Source: Watersipora subatra (taxonomy: Eukaryota; Bryozoa; Gymnolaemata; Cheilostomatida; Watersiporidae). Taken from it: a DNA stretch of 64,000 bases. The translations under genes and the position numbers were made by a program. The notes under the pieces were generated by a model that was not told where the DNA came from, searched no databases, and saw only the letters and a list, made by a program, of their open reading frames with translations. Every line of letters starts with the position of its first letter. The stretch's first letter is position 1. The stretch covers positions 3,720,001 to 3,784,000 of the forward strand of contig NC_088711.1 in assembly GCF_963576615.1 (NCBI RefSeq), written 5' to 3'. Of the stretch, positions 23,355 through 38,300 are shown in pieces.

Positions 23355-26300
23355 GTAAGTCATACGATTTGTGTTTGAAATTGTTTTTATATGAGGGAAG
23401 TGATCAACTCGCTTTGATTTGGTTATATTCTAGCCCGTAACTTTCATACATTGACAGCTGGTCTAAAAACTTACAGCTAGCTCACAGAGGACATATACTT
23501 GATGACTTGTCATGAAGAGCTGTCGGTCACCATTTTTTAAATCTCTCATTTTGTCTTGCACAATATAGTCTGTATTGACTAGAAAGTGAGGTTAGACTTG
23601 ACTCAACTATATTATGTTCAAGTCTGTAGAGTTCTTTCACTTTATCTGCAATTGAAATGATCAGAAAGCTTTCTAAGCATCCTCTCATCAGTTAATCAAT
23701 GATTGTCGATGAAGTTTAGGCAGAGTTATTCATATATGGTATGCACTATGAAACAATGAGGTAGCAATTCTATTGCTACAGAAGAGTACAAAAACAGAAG
23801 GGGTGCAAAAAACCTTAGCTGGATACAGAAACTGGAGGGGATGTACAGAAGCAGGAAGTAATACATAAACAGAAGGTAGTGCACAAATCTTAATGTTAGA
23901 GGGACTTTAGTTTGTACAGGTACCTTAGAGGGTTGTACAGAAACTTGGCAGCCGTACATAGACAGGAGGGGATACAAAAATTGGAGTAGAGTACAAAAGC
24001 AGGAGGGGGTACAGAAGCAGAAGGGGGTACAGATGCAGAAGGGGGTACAGGAAAATATGACTAGTTAGAGGCTGCTGTGTAAAAGTTCCTTCGTCTAGAT
24101 CTGTTCAAACGTTTGATAAAAGGTATGAACCAGGAGGAAAAATACTTTGTGTAGTGTGGGTACTTTTAAACAGTATATCAAAATTGCTGTCAGACAACAT
24201 CCTGCTGTCTTAATTTACACGTAGTAGGTATGCATATGTCATTCAGATTTTGAATTTTGATTTTGAACATGGTTGTACTCAATAACTTTATTGTAGTATT
24301 TATTGACAGCGGGTGTGGAGATGCCTCAATGACTCATCATTGAATCTAAGATCGTCATCAATATTTGATGTATGTACATGTAAGCGCCAATAACTGACCA
24401 TTTGTCGGATGATGAACATGTATGTAAGGGATAACTCCAAGTTCATGTATACACATCATAGACCTATTAACTATACTATAGTTAATAGGTCTATGATACA
24501 CATAGACATGAAAAATTACTTGTTTCTTCTCCCAGTCAATGACAAATATTTTTTCACAAATAGCAATTTCTTATAGCAATTCCAAAACCATCCATATTCG
24601 GCCAACATTAAGTACAATGAAAACGTTATTTTAATTTACATTTACAATTAATATTGTATTAGTTGCATGTAATTTACGTGTAACTAATATTCTATTACAC
24701 TGTTGAGTATTTTAGCCTGTTTTACTCAAACTTTGTCAGTAAATAACTATTCCAGAAAATCCGCTAGAGCTTTTTCATAAATCAAAAATTGCAACCTGAT
24801 TGAATGCGAACATCGGGTGCCTTTATTATGCTATGTTACCTTCTCTCTGTCCTCTTAACACAGTTCGTCACCTCATACATCTACAATAACCCAAGCATTA
24901 AAACACCTCAATGGATATTATAATGACACTTTGTCTCGTCCGTAGCAGCTCCCAGATTTAGTGTAACAGCAAATCGAGATGAAGTAATGTGCCAAATAAT
25001 GGTCTCTTCATGCACACAAAGTTCTTCAATTTCGATCCATCAAAAGAACCGTTTTATCTGGTGTATCTGTGAGACTTTGTATGGAATTGTGTTGCCATAG
25101 TATTTTGACGAACTCTTGTCAACCAAAGGCACAAAATTGAAATATTGTCTGGAAAGTATTCGAATTCTTTACATTTTACCTTCAGAAAAATAAGGTGAGT
25201 TTTACAAAAACTTCAGAAAACGGAATTCACAATCTCGCAGATTTGTGCAGAAGTTAAACTCATGTAGAAGATATCTTCATAATTTGTATCTGTTTATTGT
25301 ATATTATGGATGTATTTGAATTTCTTCCGTTTGTCCCGAGCACTTGCGTGTGAAGTAAAGTGGTGCAAATAAAATTAATAAATCAATAAAAATACTTGTG
25401 TGAAATTTAATATGCAATTAAAATTTGGTGGGAGGGAAAATATTTCCGAGTAAAATCTACCAACACCACAATCCAGTATAAATTCACCATAAAGATATTA
25501 AAGCATATTATGTAATAAACAAGTTTGTGGTTAATTTGTGCCTTGGCTGTTTGTCTGTCATTGTTGTCATTCATTGTGAGTGTTTGGATGGGATCAGTCT
25601 GTTAGGAGGGACCCATTGTTTGCAGCCCTCGACTGTTGCATTCTATTATCCGGGCGTAGATTCACACTGCCTTCGGGTTTAGTAGAACGCGGATGCGTGA
25701 AGAATTGCGTGATGGCTAAAATCATGTCAGATCGTCATAAAATTGCTCATAATGCCTTACCAGATGCATTTTAAGTAACATATCAACAAACCAAAGATTT
25801 TCTTTTCAAGTTTAAGTTATTTTCAGGCTAACCTGTACCTTCTTAGCCTTCTTGAAACTAACCTGAGCTTCTACCTGTATTAGCTCGGCTTGACAAAGTC
25901 GAGCGAGTATTCATAGCTATTAGTTTTGTACAAAATTGTGTCCAAGTTTCAGAAATGTAATCAGTAAGTGAATAAACAGATAAACGGATAGAATGCACTT
26001 ATAGTTGTAGGTAACATTACATCCTGTTGTTCAGGGTTATAAACCATGATTCTAATTTTTACAGGCCAGACAATAAAAAGCAAAGGCATCGTTGTCAACA
26101 ATCCAGACACAGTTATCCAGGTTTGGGTTCATCTAACAGCAAATGTGACTCGCGTGTCAATGATCTGCCCGGAGAGTGTATGTCTGCAGCTATTGTTCAA
26201 CCCAAAGTCCATCTTCAAGCAGCCAAGTGTCTTTCTAACCTATCGATGGATAATCGTTGCATAATCGCTGCACCGCAGCCTTCTTTTAACACTACTGTTG

Positions 26301-29300
26301 ACTGTAAAGAACGAATTAAATCCAAAAATGCCGAGTTGTTGACCTGTGATAGCTCGTCAATACTCAACTCATTTGAATCAAATTTTAATGTATCATCTAA
26401 AACTGACATTGCTAGTTTTATGCAGGAGGCTGATGCACCTACAAAAGTTTACAAAAGTACCATGGAAGCTTTTAAATTGGAATCTCAAGTTTCCTGTGTG
26501 ATTGCTCCGGAGTTGTCCACCCCAGTTATCTCATTGTTAAACGTAGAAAACGATTCTCTGTCAAGGATAGATGGTCAGGCAGAAAAGGAGAATAAAATGA
26601 TCTATGCTAAACATAGTTCTACCCAAAGTGAATCACCTGATAACAAAAAGCTTGTGCGCAGAGGATTTAGAGAAAAATTAAAACATGCTCTAGCCTGTGG
26701 CCCAAAAAGAAAAAAGGCTAAATACAGTTTGATAGATTATGCTCATGGTACTCAGTCGGGCATATGTGGTTCAAAGAACAAAATAACTAAGCTAAAGCAT
26801 TCCAAAAGAAAACACAAAGTGAAGTTTTGGTCTGACTACGATTGCTTTTTCTACCTGCATCACACCGCGGCTTTGCCAGCAACCCATCATTTAAGCTTTG
26901 CAAACAGGAAATGCCCTGAACAGTATGGTGTACGGATGCCTCTTACTTTGCTTTCTCCCAATAAAAACAGCCTCGATCAATTTAGTGACATTCGCGCCAA
27001 GACTAACCGCAATAACGAGCTGAATCCAAGTATGATGTCTGCTCAGCTAGATGAGCTTACTCCAGCTGAGCAAGATGATGCAATACATTCTGAGCAGCTC
27101 TCACCTTCCATCCCGCACTGTTCAAATATATTCACTGTAAACTCGGTCAAAGATGCCTGGAAAATGCAGAGTGAGCAAGAAATATGTTCAAAGCGGAAAA
27201 AGAAAAAGCAGCTGAAACGGGATTTTTGCAGGACAGTGCTGAAATGCCACCAGTCTTCTGAAAGAGCATCCAAAGAATCTGTCGAAGCAACCAAGACCTC
27301 TAGTTCTAATAGCCTGTTAGAAGTGGACATGGTAACCCCAATTATCCCTCAAGATGTGTCCAGAAAAACCGTGGAAGTCGCAGAAATTCAGAGATTTAAA
27401 GAGTCTACAGGTAAACATCTTATTATTGACTTTATATGATATCTCCTCTGATCATGCATATGGCTTGCTGGCTGCAAGCAGTATTATTTCAAACGCGCAT
27501 TATCAGCCGTTCTAAGGACCAGAATGGCCTGTTGGAGACCTTGTACTGGCTTTACAAGATATGCTCATTGCTAAAGAAAATATTACAAGGTGCCAGTCTC
27601 TTTATCTCCAGCTAGTCGAGTGAATGGCATTGTGAATCCGAAATCTGGTTCACCTATAATAGGCTGCAAGTACCAGCTACAGGCTTATGGGCTATTGTGA
27701 TAAACCAAAATGCACATTTTAGAAAGGTTTCATGTGCCTCCTCCATGCACTGGTGAAGTTTGTCACCTGTGTCTCACAGTCGATATGTGAGCTATATATA
27801 ACATATATAGCTAACATGTATATTATAAATACATACATAGAATAGAAAATTTAATATACAGTCAAACATGGATAACTCGAACTTCACAGGACCGAGCAAA
27901 AGTGTTCGAATTATCAGAGCATTCAAGTTATCAGAGCACTGTCACAAGTCCATGTATTTACTTATTTATTAGTAGATACATGTACATATGCAAACTATAA
28001 TATAAATCAAAAGCACAAATGGGTTGTTTCAAATTAAATGCTTCTAATGTAAAGTTTAAAACGTTTTTATCAAAAAGTATAGAGATTTTTCTATCACTTG
28101 AGATTGGTTTGTTGTTTGAGGTGATGTTATTGCCAGGACGTTTTTTTAGATTGACATTGGCAAAACTTGATCGTTGTTGAAATGCTCAAAAGAAAAGACA
28201 TTTTTTTCTTTTGAGCGTTTTACCCACGATCAATTTTGCCGATTTTTCTTGAAGTTTATGCAACTTCAAGAAAAAGTTACCAAAGAAAAATCCCTTACTT
28301 TACCTGGGATTCGTTAAGAGCAACACTCCGAGGCAGTTCAATTAAAAGTTTTACGAGGTTTAACGGTACATTGTATATCACTCACGCTTTTTGAATGGAT
28401 ACTTATTGAATGTACACACGTATTCTGTGTTTAGGTCAAACGATGAATAGTTTTTTTAGCTAAGACAACGTATACGTTTATTAAAAACAATTTTAAGACG
28501 TTTTAAACATTCAACATTCCGACGTTGATTCAACACGGAATCAACGTCGGAAAACTATTCGTCACGGGCTAGCCGAGTCACGCACTCAAGGATTTTCGCC
28601 ACGCACATACAAAACAACATGCTGTTTTTGTTTTGTATGTGCGTGGCGAAAATCCTTGCGCCCGTGACCCGGCAAGCCCGTGCTATTAATCGTATAGCAG
28701 TATAAATCAAATTTGACCAAACCTTTAGAAAAGTCGTTGACAAAATTATTTTGCCGATGGTGGTAATAACTACGCTTATGAATTACGAAAAGATGAGGTT
28801 TACCTCTATGGCTTTGAATAAAGTGATTTTCTAAAGCGATAACAACCGTTTCGGTAGCCGTTGGGCAAAAAAACAGTTCGAATTAACAGTGTTGAGTTCG
28901 AGTTATCTATAGCAATTTATCATTACCTGGGAACGGACCAAAGAAACCGTTCGAATTAACCATGTTTTCGAGCTATCCGTGGCCGAGTTATCCATGTTTG
29001 ACTGTATATATAATGCTGAAAAAAATAATTATCGAAAAGAAAATCAAGTAAAACTAATAAAAGGTGTTCAACTTAAAATATGGAGCTAAATCTATAAACA
29101 TTTTGAAGAATACCTGTAATTTATACATAGCTTTTAGCTACTGTGAGTCTCAAGGATGCAGACTAGTTCTCATCAGGCTGTACTCCAAAAGAATCATACA
29201 AGGTGTTGGCTGGTTAGTCGTTTCTCTTATGTGATTAGTCTATTTCGCTGTTATCTGACTGTCTCTTTCTTGTAATGACTCAGTCATAACTTCTACAATG

Positions 29301-32300
29301 CCAACAGGTAGACGTAATTTCATTTCTTTTTATTAAAAGTGAATAATAATTCGGATCTGTCCAAAATGTAATATTTTTCTAAAAAGCATAAATGACGTCT
29401 TCTGCTCAGAATGTGTTATATGGTTTTGCATGTTTTAGTATTTCCCAAGTTAGTTTGCATTCGTCCTGGTCTTCTAGGCACAAATGCCCTAGAAGACATT
29501 TCTAGAAATTCTAGGCCAATTTCCTTTACTCAGTTTTATTTCATTTATTGCTATCGCTAATACTTGGTTGTTTCGTGATTTATAAGTCTCATCCTAAAGC
29601 TGGTTTTACATACTCCTAACTTTCTGTCTGTTGGTTGTCAAGTCTTGTCACTTTTGCTTTATATATTACATCCTTTTTAAGGCAATTTTGGTCAAGTGGG
29701 CATTCTTATCTGTAGTTGCAAGCTCTATTTACTATTATTAAACTTTGGTGATTGCGCCACGCAGAACTTTCTTGTTGAGGTTTTAAATTTGTTTTTGCTG
29801 TTAGGAACTGTGGAACAACCGATTTTGACCGCGTTTTGTTAAATAATCTGTGGAGTATCATTTTGCTGATGCATTTATTTGACAGTGCGTGGATTTTTTT
29901 TTCCGTGTTTGTGCTAGCATTAAAAGTTGAATTGTACCAAATTATATTGCGATATTGCGATGAGATAGGTATGATAGGTTAGATTCAAAGCTAAGTTTGT
30001 AATTATATCCACTGTCATTTAATGCTTTCCTGAGCGGGCGCTTGCTCATCAAATTCTGCTATCCTTCGTGATAAATTGCTCAATCATCTGTTTGTTTCGA
30101 GACAGGTTTTTGTGATGCGTATTGAATGGTTGCTCATTTTGTGGGTGTACATAATGGTGTTGTTGGACTTCGGGTAAGGGGTATACGAACTGTTGAGTCG
30201 ATTGTTACGTCTAAGAGGCGGGTTATCTTCACAGGTTGGCTTTGATTGTTATCCGCCAGTTATTTTTTTCAAGTATAGTGCAGATTTTATTGTTTGTTTT
30301 TTGGTGAGTTGTTGCAGATGGTATAATCTTTCATTGCTTCTTAGTGTTTCTGGTAGTATAGATAGTAGGTATGTAGGTCCCTACTAGTTCATAGGTCTCT
30401 GCTCCGTCGAAGCTGCGCGTGGTCATGTCAAATTTGTTATGCATGTCTTTTTTGTTCATATCCCATTCATGTGTCTAGTATGCCTTTTTGGTGTGCATCA
30501 TAATTTCCTGGTCTTCCGATAGATGTGTGTTGTCGTGCATATTTTAGAGTACAGTAGACGCTTCTATAACGTAAATAATCCGTTCCAGGAACGTTTACGT
30601 TATAGGAAATTTACATTATAAGAACCGTGAAATACCTGTATGTAAATTGCCTAATCCATTCCAAGATTTTTTCAAACTTACTCATTTGGTTATGCAAAAA
30701 GGAAAAACTTAAATCTTATTTGCAGGCTGAATCATAACTGCAGAATTGTTGGTTTGCAGCGACAACTTGTCTCCTTTTCTCATCATTTTCACTCGTTTTA
30801 TGGTTCATGATTGCAGTAAATTTACAATAAGTTGATAGGGAGCGCACATTTTTGTCATTCATTTACAACGGTTTGTTTATTTTTCTAAACAGCAAAGTAT
30901 ATTCTGCAAAGTAAAGCTAATAACAAATATTTTGTACGTCTACAATAAGGCAAACCAACAAAATCTTTTTACTATAAAAAGATTTTGTTTTTTGTAAAAA
31001 AAAGATAGTAAAAAAGACTCTTTTTACTATCCAGGTGTCAAGGTAGGATAAAGATAATTTTCTACTTCTACGACACTCCAACTCGTGAAATCAAGACTGG
31101 TAGACCGACGCTGTAACACCTGCACCAATCGATCGCCTTTTTATTTATGAACAATTGCGCAGCTATCCTACTCATCTTTTTGTCGACAAAATTAACAATC
31201 TATTACGATGAACTAGAATGTCACGAAAGTTATATAATAGATATAATGCTAAACATACGGTGTTTTTCTCTGCAAGTGTGGCGAAATAAACTTAACATTC
31301 AAATCGATTGGCACTTTAAGTTCTATGGAATTTTTTACGTAGTAATAAGCAAAAACTTCACAAAAATTTTTTATTTTACGTTATGTGGAATTTACATTAT
31401 AAGAGGTATAGGTTGTAGGAGCGTCTACTGTACTTTCAAGCAGTTATGGTGTTGTGGTGGGTAGAATTGTGGATGGGTAGAATTCGCATACATCAAATGT
31501 GATGATCCAATGTTTTGTTTGAATTTAGATTTTATTAAACCAACTGTTGACTTCAAGTGTGTGTTGAGTAGTCTTAGTTTTGTTGCGTACAGTAATTTGG
31601 TTTAGAAGGCTATTTGTGTACTTTTCCAATTTTTGATTTCAAAGGGTTGATGAATCGTTATGTAGGGTTGTAAGAGAAGTTGGGTTGGTAGTCTTTCATA
31701 GTTACTAGGTGAATACTCGGTGTTAATAAAAAGGTTTTTGCACAGAAAATCCATTTTATTTAATATGCAACTTTTACCATTCTAACTTGTAAATGAAGGT
31801 GTTTGTATATATTGAAAGTTTGCGGCATAGCTAAAACAGATTGTTGAAAATCATTTCTTATGCTACACATTTGTTCAAGATTTAAAAAAGTTTGTAAGCA
31901 TTGGCAGGTAATGTAGTTGCTATTGGCTAAGTTTATTTAACCAATGAATTTGAGTAATTCAAGTCTAAATCTTTACTATAATAACAGCCGTGTTCGTCCA
32001 TTTGATGTCAACTTGCGCTTGTAAGTGCTTATAATCGTTATGTTAGGCGCCATGATCTCTCTTGCGATCATGATCCCCAAGTGTGTTAGTAGTAACCTAT
32101 AGTACTTGTTGCAAACGTGCATATTTTAATCGCTGTAATAATTATGTGCACAATTATTCATTAGTATGGCCAGTTAGATGCGTAATGTAATGAATAGCAC
32201 AGCACGCCTGTCTGCAAAACTGGTGGTTCTAAGTTCAATTCCAATGCGAAATAGATTTTCTGTTTTTAAACAAACCCAGATTTATATATAGATCAAGGCT

Positions 32301-35300
32301 GTTCATGAGCAGTTTGTTCAAGTCTGCCATCTAGTTTTTGGTCTGGAAGCTATTGTTTGGTCAGTTGATGTGATTTCGATATCTGCTTTTTTGTAGTTTT
32401 CATGTTAGTGTGTAGTACTGCGGTTTGGTAGACATCTGGTTTTAGTTTGTAGTAATTAGAAGATTTTTCAGCTTTTGACTGATACGTTGTTGTCTTTACT
32501 GATTGTCCAAGTCTATTTTTAAGTTTTTTTGAAAAGCATTGGTTCAAATTTTAAAGTCGGAAATAACTTAATCGTTTCAGTCTCGAAAGAAGACAATGAC
32601 ATCAACTACAAACTAATTTGGGTAAATATTAAAGCATGCAAAGCCATATAATAACAACTTGAGCAGAAGATGAAATTTATGCTTATTAGAAAGATTACAC
32701 TGTAGACAGACCAGAATTACCCACTCTAAATGACAGAAATGAATTACATCTACCTTTCTACAGCGTAGGAGTCATTTAGTGAAACACCTATCAGAAAAAG
32801 GCAAAACAGACTAATCCTGTAAAAGAGAGGGGAACACTAACCAGTCAACATCAAATATTATTCTTTTGTACTACACACTGATCAAGGATCAAAGGAAAGA
32901 CTGCATATACCAAGAAACTGACACTAGCTAAAAGCTACAGTGGCTGCAAACTATTCGAACTATATTTATATAAATGGTTTGAAAAATATATCAACTCATC
33001 ATCTTCTGTTGAAATTAGTTATTTCATAATGACCGTTACATTCCGCAGCAGCTTGGCCATACCGCAAGTCACAGTGCTCCATTTTACAATGCTTTTTTGT
33101 ACAAGATTGTCGCCAGGGTCTTTTGGGCGATATGTAGCCAGGCTATAGACATTGCAGGTCGATGATATTTCCCCCATTTGTTTTCTATGGTAGTACATCG
33201 AGTTCCATTAAGTAGCTTTTTCTTTGCCATTAGACTTATTACAATTCCGTTTAATGCATTTCCATTCCGTGATCATACATCAGCCAACTTGCATGATAGC
33301 GCGTGTCTCCATAGGGACAAAATTTGTGCCAAGAGTGGTCAACATTCAGTCAAAGATTTACTAGCAATCATTGGCATAGCCGTTTGACTGTCAATGACAC
33401 ATCAGATGTATATATCTATATATAATTTTTTGATGTACCAGCCTAGTTATCGACAGATGTACTCGCCATCTTTGATATATGACTGCCTCGTAAAAATATG
33501 TTTGTTGCAGTGGTGGAGGACAATTCCCTTTCATTCCAAACGAAGTCGTCTGCTAAATTATTTTTTAGAAAGTGGAGACTAATGCTCGATTAAGGCTTGA
33601 CTAGACAGCAGTATGCAATTGGGTACACATCATCATTACCTTCAAAAATACATAAAACATTATTAGCTAAATGCCCAGTGTTGCACGAGTAATATAAAAT
33701 GTTTTTGCACAATAAATGTATTTTTAATCAACGTGTACAGCATTTACAGTTTCAACTTTCAAATGAAGGCGTTTTACCTGTTTTTGTGTACTGTGTTTAT
33801 TTCTGTGTAATTCATACTGTATCGGTTGCAGTGCCTACTACAGATCTATCCAGATTGCAATTGTCTGCTGGCCATGTGCGTTTAAGCATTTCTCTTCAAG
33901 TATGGGCAATCATTTTTCTTCTATATTCTTTCCTGGTATAGCTTCACACATAACGCTAGCTGCAGTGTTAACCGTAAAGCCATGAAAGATTTGCATGTGT
34001 AAAGGTCCAAACACACTAGGCGATTTTATCGCGAGCGTCATGAAGAGGGTGGAGATATCGCTGGCGTGTGCATAAACAGACTTGAGCGGTTCACTAGCAA
34101 ACGATATAATGGGCACGCCCACAACTGCCAATAAAATTCCGTATCATTAGTTTCTTCGGAGTTGTTAATAAATTTAGGTTAGTCAAAATGGCGCCGTCTA
34201 GGCGACAACGTAAACTTACGCATTTGTTATTAAACCTATCTCACTTTCACGGATTGTACACTGCCTACACTAAAAGAAGACATAAGAAAAAATGATTATT
34301 GAATTTTTAACTAATATTTCTTACCGTTTTATACATCTTTTATTTTGTGGTTGTTTCTTATACTTAATATATTAAATATTTACCGTTCTCAAGATGGTCA
34401 ACCTGCGCAATGATTGACTCCAAATGTTGGTTTTCAACTTGGATTTTTTGTAATTTTTGTTTGTTATGGTGCACAGGACTGGGAGTGCTATTATTAAATT
34501 TATGAACAATTCAGTGTTCGTTCTGAAAATGTTTCAATCGTAACAAAATAGCCAATTGTCGCTGCTGTACGTTGGTGAACATTGATAAGAAATAATTACC
34601 CGCCATAAAATTGCATTCTGGTAAAAACCAACCAATCGAAATGCATCTCGCCAGCGATAAAGTTGTGTAGAGAAAGTCTAGCGTTATCGCTCTGCATGAG
34701 CACGCTGAGTGAATTCTAGCGCAGATTGGCGCCATGCAGCGCGATATCGCTCTAAATATCGCCTAGTGTGTTTTCACCTTAATAAGTATGGGTCCGATTT
34801 ATTCCATAGTGTAGCCAGTTGGACAGTGTTGTGCAGGGATGGACAAATAATTTCGGTCATCATCCTCTATAGCCAAATCTGACAAATTAAGGATCCACAA
34901 CGAGCTAAAGATGTGCATTTTTCTTTTTTACCAAATATACACGCAGTTATTTGTGTACATTTTAAAACAAAGCGTCAAATACGATTTTAAGAAACTTTGT
35001 AACATAATTTGAATAAAAATCACTGAATGAATGTGGTGTACTAAATATGTCTGATATCAGTGAGAAAAATGAAGAGCGGGCTTTGACTTCACAATACTAT
35101 CGAAACGCTGTTTCTTGTTACTTACAGCGACTTTTAAAGTTTATGAAGAGGAGTATTTGTGAGTTGTATACTATGATTGTTTTTCACAAAATTCATTGCT
35201 GAAAGCAAAGAATTTACAAAAATTCTAAGAAAAGCTTACAAAAATCTTTTGTAAACCAAATTTTAAAAAATACTTCCATAGTATTTTTTGACTGCCAGCT

Positions 35301-38300
35301 TGGAAGATCCACAAAAACAACTACAGAGATCCGGATCAAGATCCGGCATTTGGTCATAGCTGGTGTAGTGTATTGGATAAATGCATGTCTGAAGAACTGG
35401 AGGTTCTGAGTTCAAATCCAGCGCACAGCAGATTTTTCATTCTCAATAATTACTTTAATACTCTTTACTTTACTCTCTACTTAATTTACTCAATAATAAC
35501 TGGGCACGCCAACAGGCATACAAACATTGGGATTTATATTTTAGAAATTACTGATGAGACCCAAAAATGTGGTAGAAGTTTCCGTGACAGCCGTCGATCA
35601 GCGCGACACCAAACAATTTCTAGCCATGCCAAAGAACACATTCGTCGCTATCTCACAAAAATGTCTTACAAAGGAGGAGATAAGCCTAAAGGTATTGGTA
35701 AGCCCAAGTGTCAGAATGACTGTCAGCTCACAAAACAGGCATGTGGCATCGATGTGAATTATATAGGTAAGTATGTTCCGTCCCTTAGCACTGGGCTAAT
35801 GGCAAGAAAAAGGGCTGACATTTTGATTCGCCTGAAGCATTATTTTCAAATGTTTTAAAATTTTGTGGTGCTAAAAAATGTGCTGATAGGAGTGAGTTTA
35901 GAGGTAATAGAGAGCTGTTAACCTTAGGAGCCCCTACAGGTTCTGATGTGAGGAGCTCAGCTGATTCAGATGCAGTTACACTACAAACATCAGCTATGAA
36001 GCCCTGCAGCATTACCATTGCCCCCAATGATGTCACACCAAGTGACGAATATTCATCTACCACTGGTTAGTTGTAAAAATATTGACTAGGAAACTGACAT
36101 TACACCGTTCAATGGCTGCATCTCATTGCAATTTCCATATTTTAATCAATTTATATATTGTTAGGAGTTATTCTGTCATGCAGTTAAAATGAGATAGATG
36201 AAGCAGGTGTAGTAAACCAGTATTAGTAGGAATTATTTTTAAACATGCAACACTGATATTTTCTTAAGATTGAAGCCGCTAGGAAATTTGGTTAACCGTT
36301 TTATCAAGATCTGTCATAAATTTTAACTGTGGCTGTGTGTGTGTGTATCTGCGGACTTGTCTGCTCAATGCCATTTTACTAGGTGATCGCGATTGTTGCA
36401 CAGGTGATGCTGCCTTCAGAGTGCAAAGTTCACTGAAGGATTTTCGTGAATGCAGTGCAGATGAGAACTATTCCTATTCCCAGCCCTCAAATCCATCTGT
36501 GTTCAGGCAAAACCAACTGAAGGTTACTAATAAAAATATTTCTAAAATGCGTCTTGCGGATATCTTTTCAAAAATTCGTAGAGCAAGGTTTGGCCCTTGT
36601 GATGAAAAAATCACAAAAAGTAAAGCGACGCTACATGAACCAATTGTTGCCAAAGCATTGAAGGATACTTTATATGCAGCAACAATCATTTCACCTATCA
36701 GAAAATGTTTTGCAACTAGCGCTCGGGAAGAAATACAACTACCAATCGCAGTTGCATCAACTGATCAGTTTATGTATAAATTGATCAATGAGCAGAAAGA
36801 GTTCACCAAACTTGACCAATCTGAGAGAAATGCTATGGGCCGTACATTGGAAGAGCTCAGTGATTTTCTGCTATCTGACATATCTGGTGAGAAGGACTGT
36901 CAAGTACATAATGGTGTGACTGAGCCTCCACCAGATAGCATCCCACTAGGATCTTCCAATAAGGTGAGTTCTGCATTCAACCCAACCACACTAGCTGTTG
37001 CAGAATGAACTCGTGTTGACAGTAAAACAAGACGTGATTAGTGATTAGTTTATTTCTAGTCTTTTCTCTCAGTAAAAGTGATTAGACATCTTTAATCAGG
37101 TTTATACGAGAGCAAAGTATTTTATATTCACTATAGCTTCTGTATGCTCATTTGAAAAGGGTAGCAGGTCTGAAGCAAACTGTACATTTTAAAGTTTTCA
37201 TTTCATTCACTTTGTGAATAAAGTTTTTCTCCAAAAGAAAAATATTTGATTCACATAGTAAATTCGCCAAGCCAACTTGTTAATGTTATACCCGTATATA
37301 GTGCCATTGTTGCGTGAAGCACTTAGTGCATGCTACTGAGTGTACCATGTGAGAAGCAAAGTTGTCTAGATCGCTGTTGGCATTCACTGCACTGGCTAGT
37401 CCTATGTATAAAAGAACGGTGGTGTGTGCCTTTACCCGTTTGCAGTTTTGTCAATGCCCTCATGTCTTATTTCATTCACAATCACAATTGACTGATGTAA
37501 TTGTTTGTCATCAAATGATATAGTACAAATAATTATATGTTATTGTGATAAAAAAAACAAGTCGAGGCATGTCAAACTGTAAATTCGAGTCTTGAAAATA
37601 AGAATAGTTGTCTGTTGGCCATTCACACAGTTTGCATAACTTTAATAGGGCTCAGCAATGTAAAATTTTTCTGCATAGTGTCTCAGCTAGAGATCTGTTT
37701 GTTGGCACGCCTCAAGCATTTATCTGACATTGTTATTGTTACTCCATATCACCCAAAATGTATTTTGGTGGGTAGGCACACTAGGTCAAAAAAACTGAAT
37801 TACACAACCAAGAACAGAATATGCTTTGCTGCTAAAAGCTGACCTCTTACATAATCGTATATAATTAATTGGCATTCTGACAATTGGCTTATTGCATAAT
37901 CAGACAAACACTAACACAAAGGCTACCCATGTTCTCTAACACAAGTATTAGCCGTTAGTGTCATTTCTGCCTTCTTTTCTTCATCTTGGTGACTTTTGTG
38001 CTAATCTTGCTGCCCAAGTCAGCTTTTCTAATTCAGAGCAGATCTCACTATCTCCTTCTTGTTCTATTTTCATCATATTCTCTGTGTATTTCAACCCTCT
38101 CAGTAGGAAAACTAATATTCTCTGTGAATGTTAGTTTTATTATTTTATTACCTCGTCGAGTACATGACAAGCTTAATTGTATTACAATGTTGCAAATTTA
38201 TTAAAGGCTTACAATGTACAACTATAGAGAATACCGTAAAACCTCTAATTGAACGCCGCATCTATTTCAACGCCACCTCCAATTGACCGCCACCTTGAGA

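Noticed and set aside
35355-35445. Possible tRNA gene
   Set aside because: A-box and B-box-like blocks are present, but no cloverleaf stem closes, and related degenerate copies with T-rich tails show a SINE.
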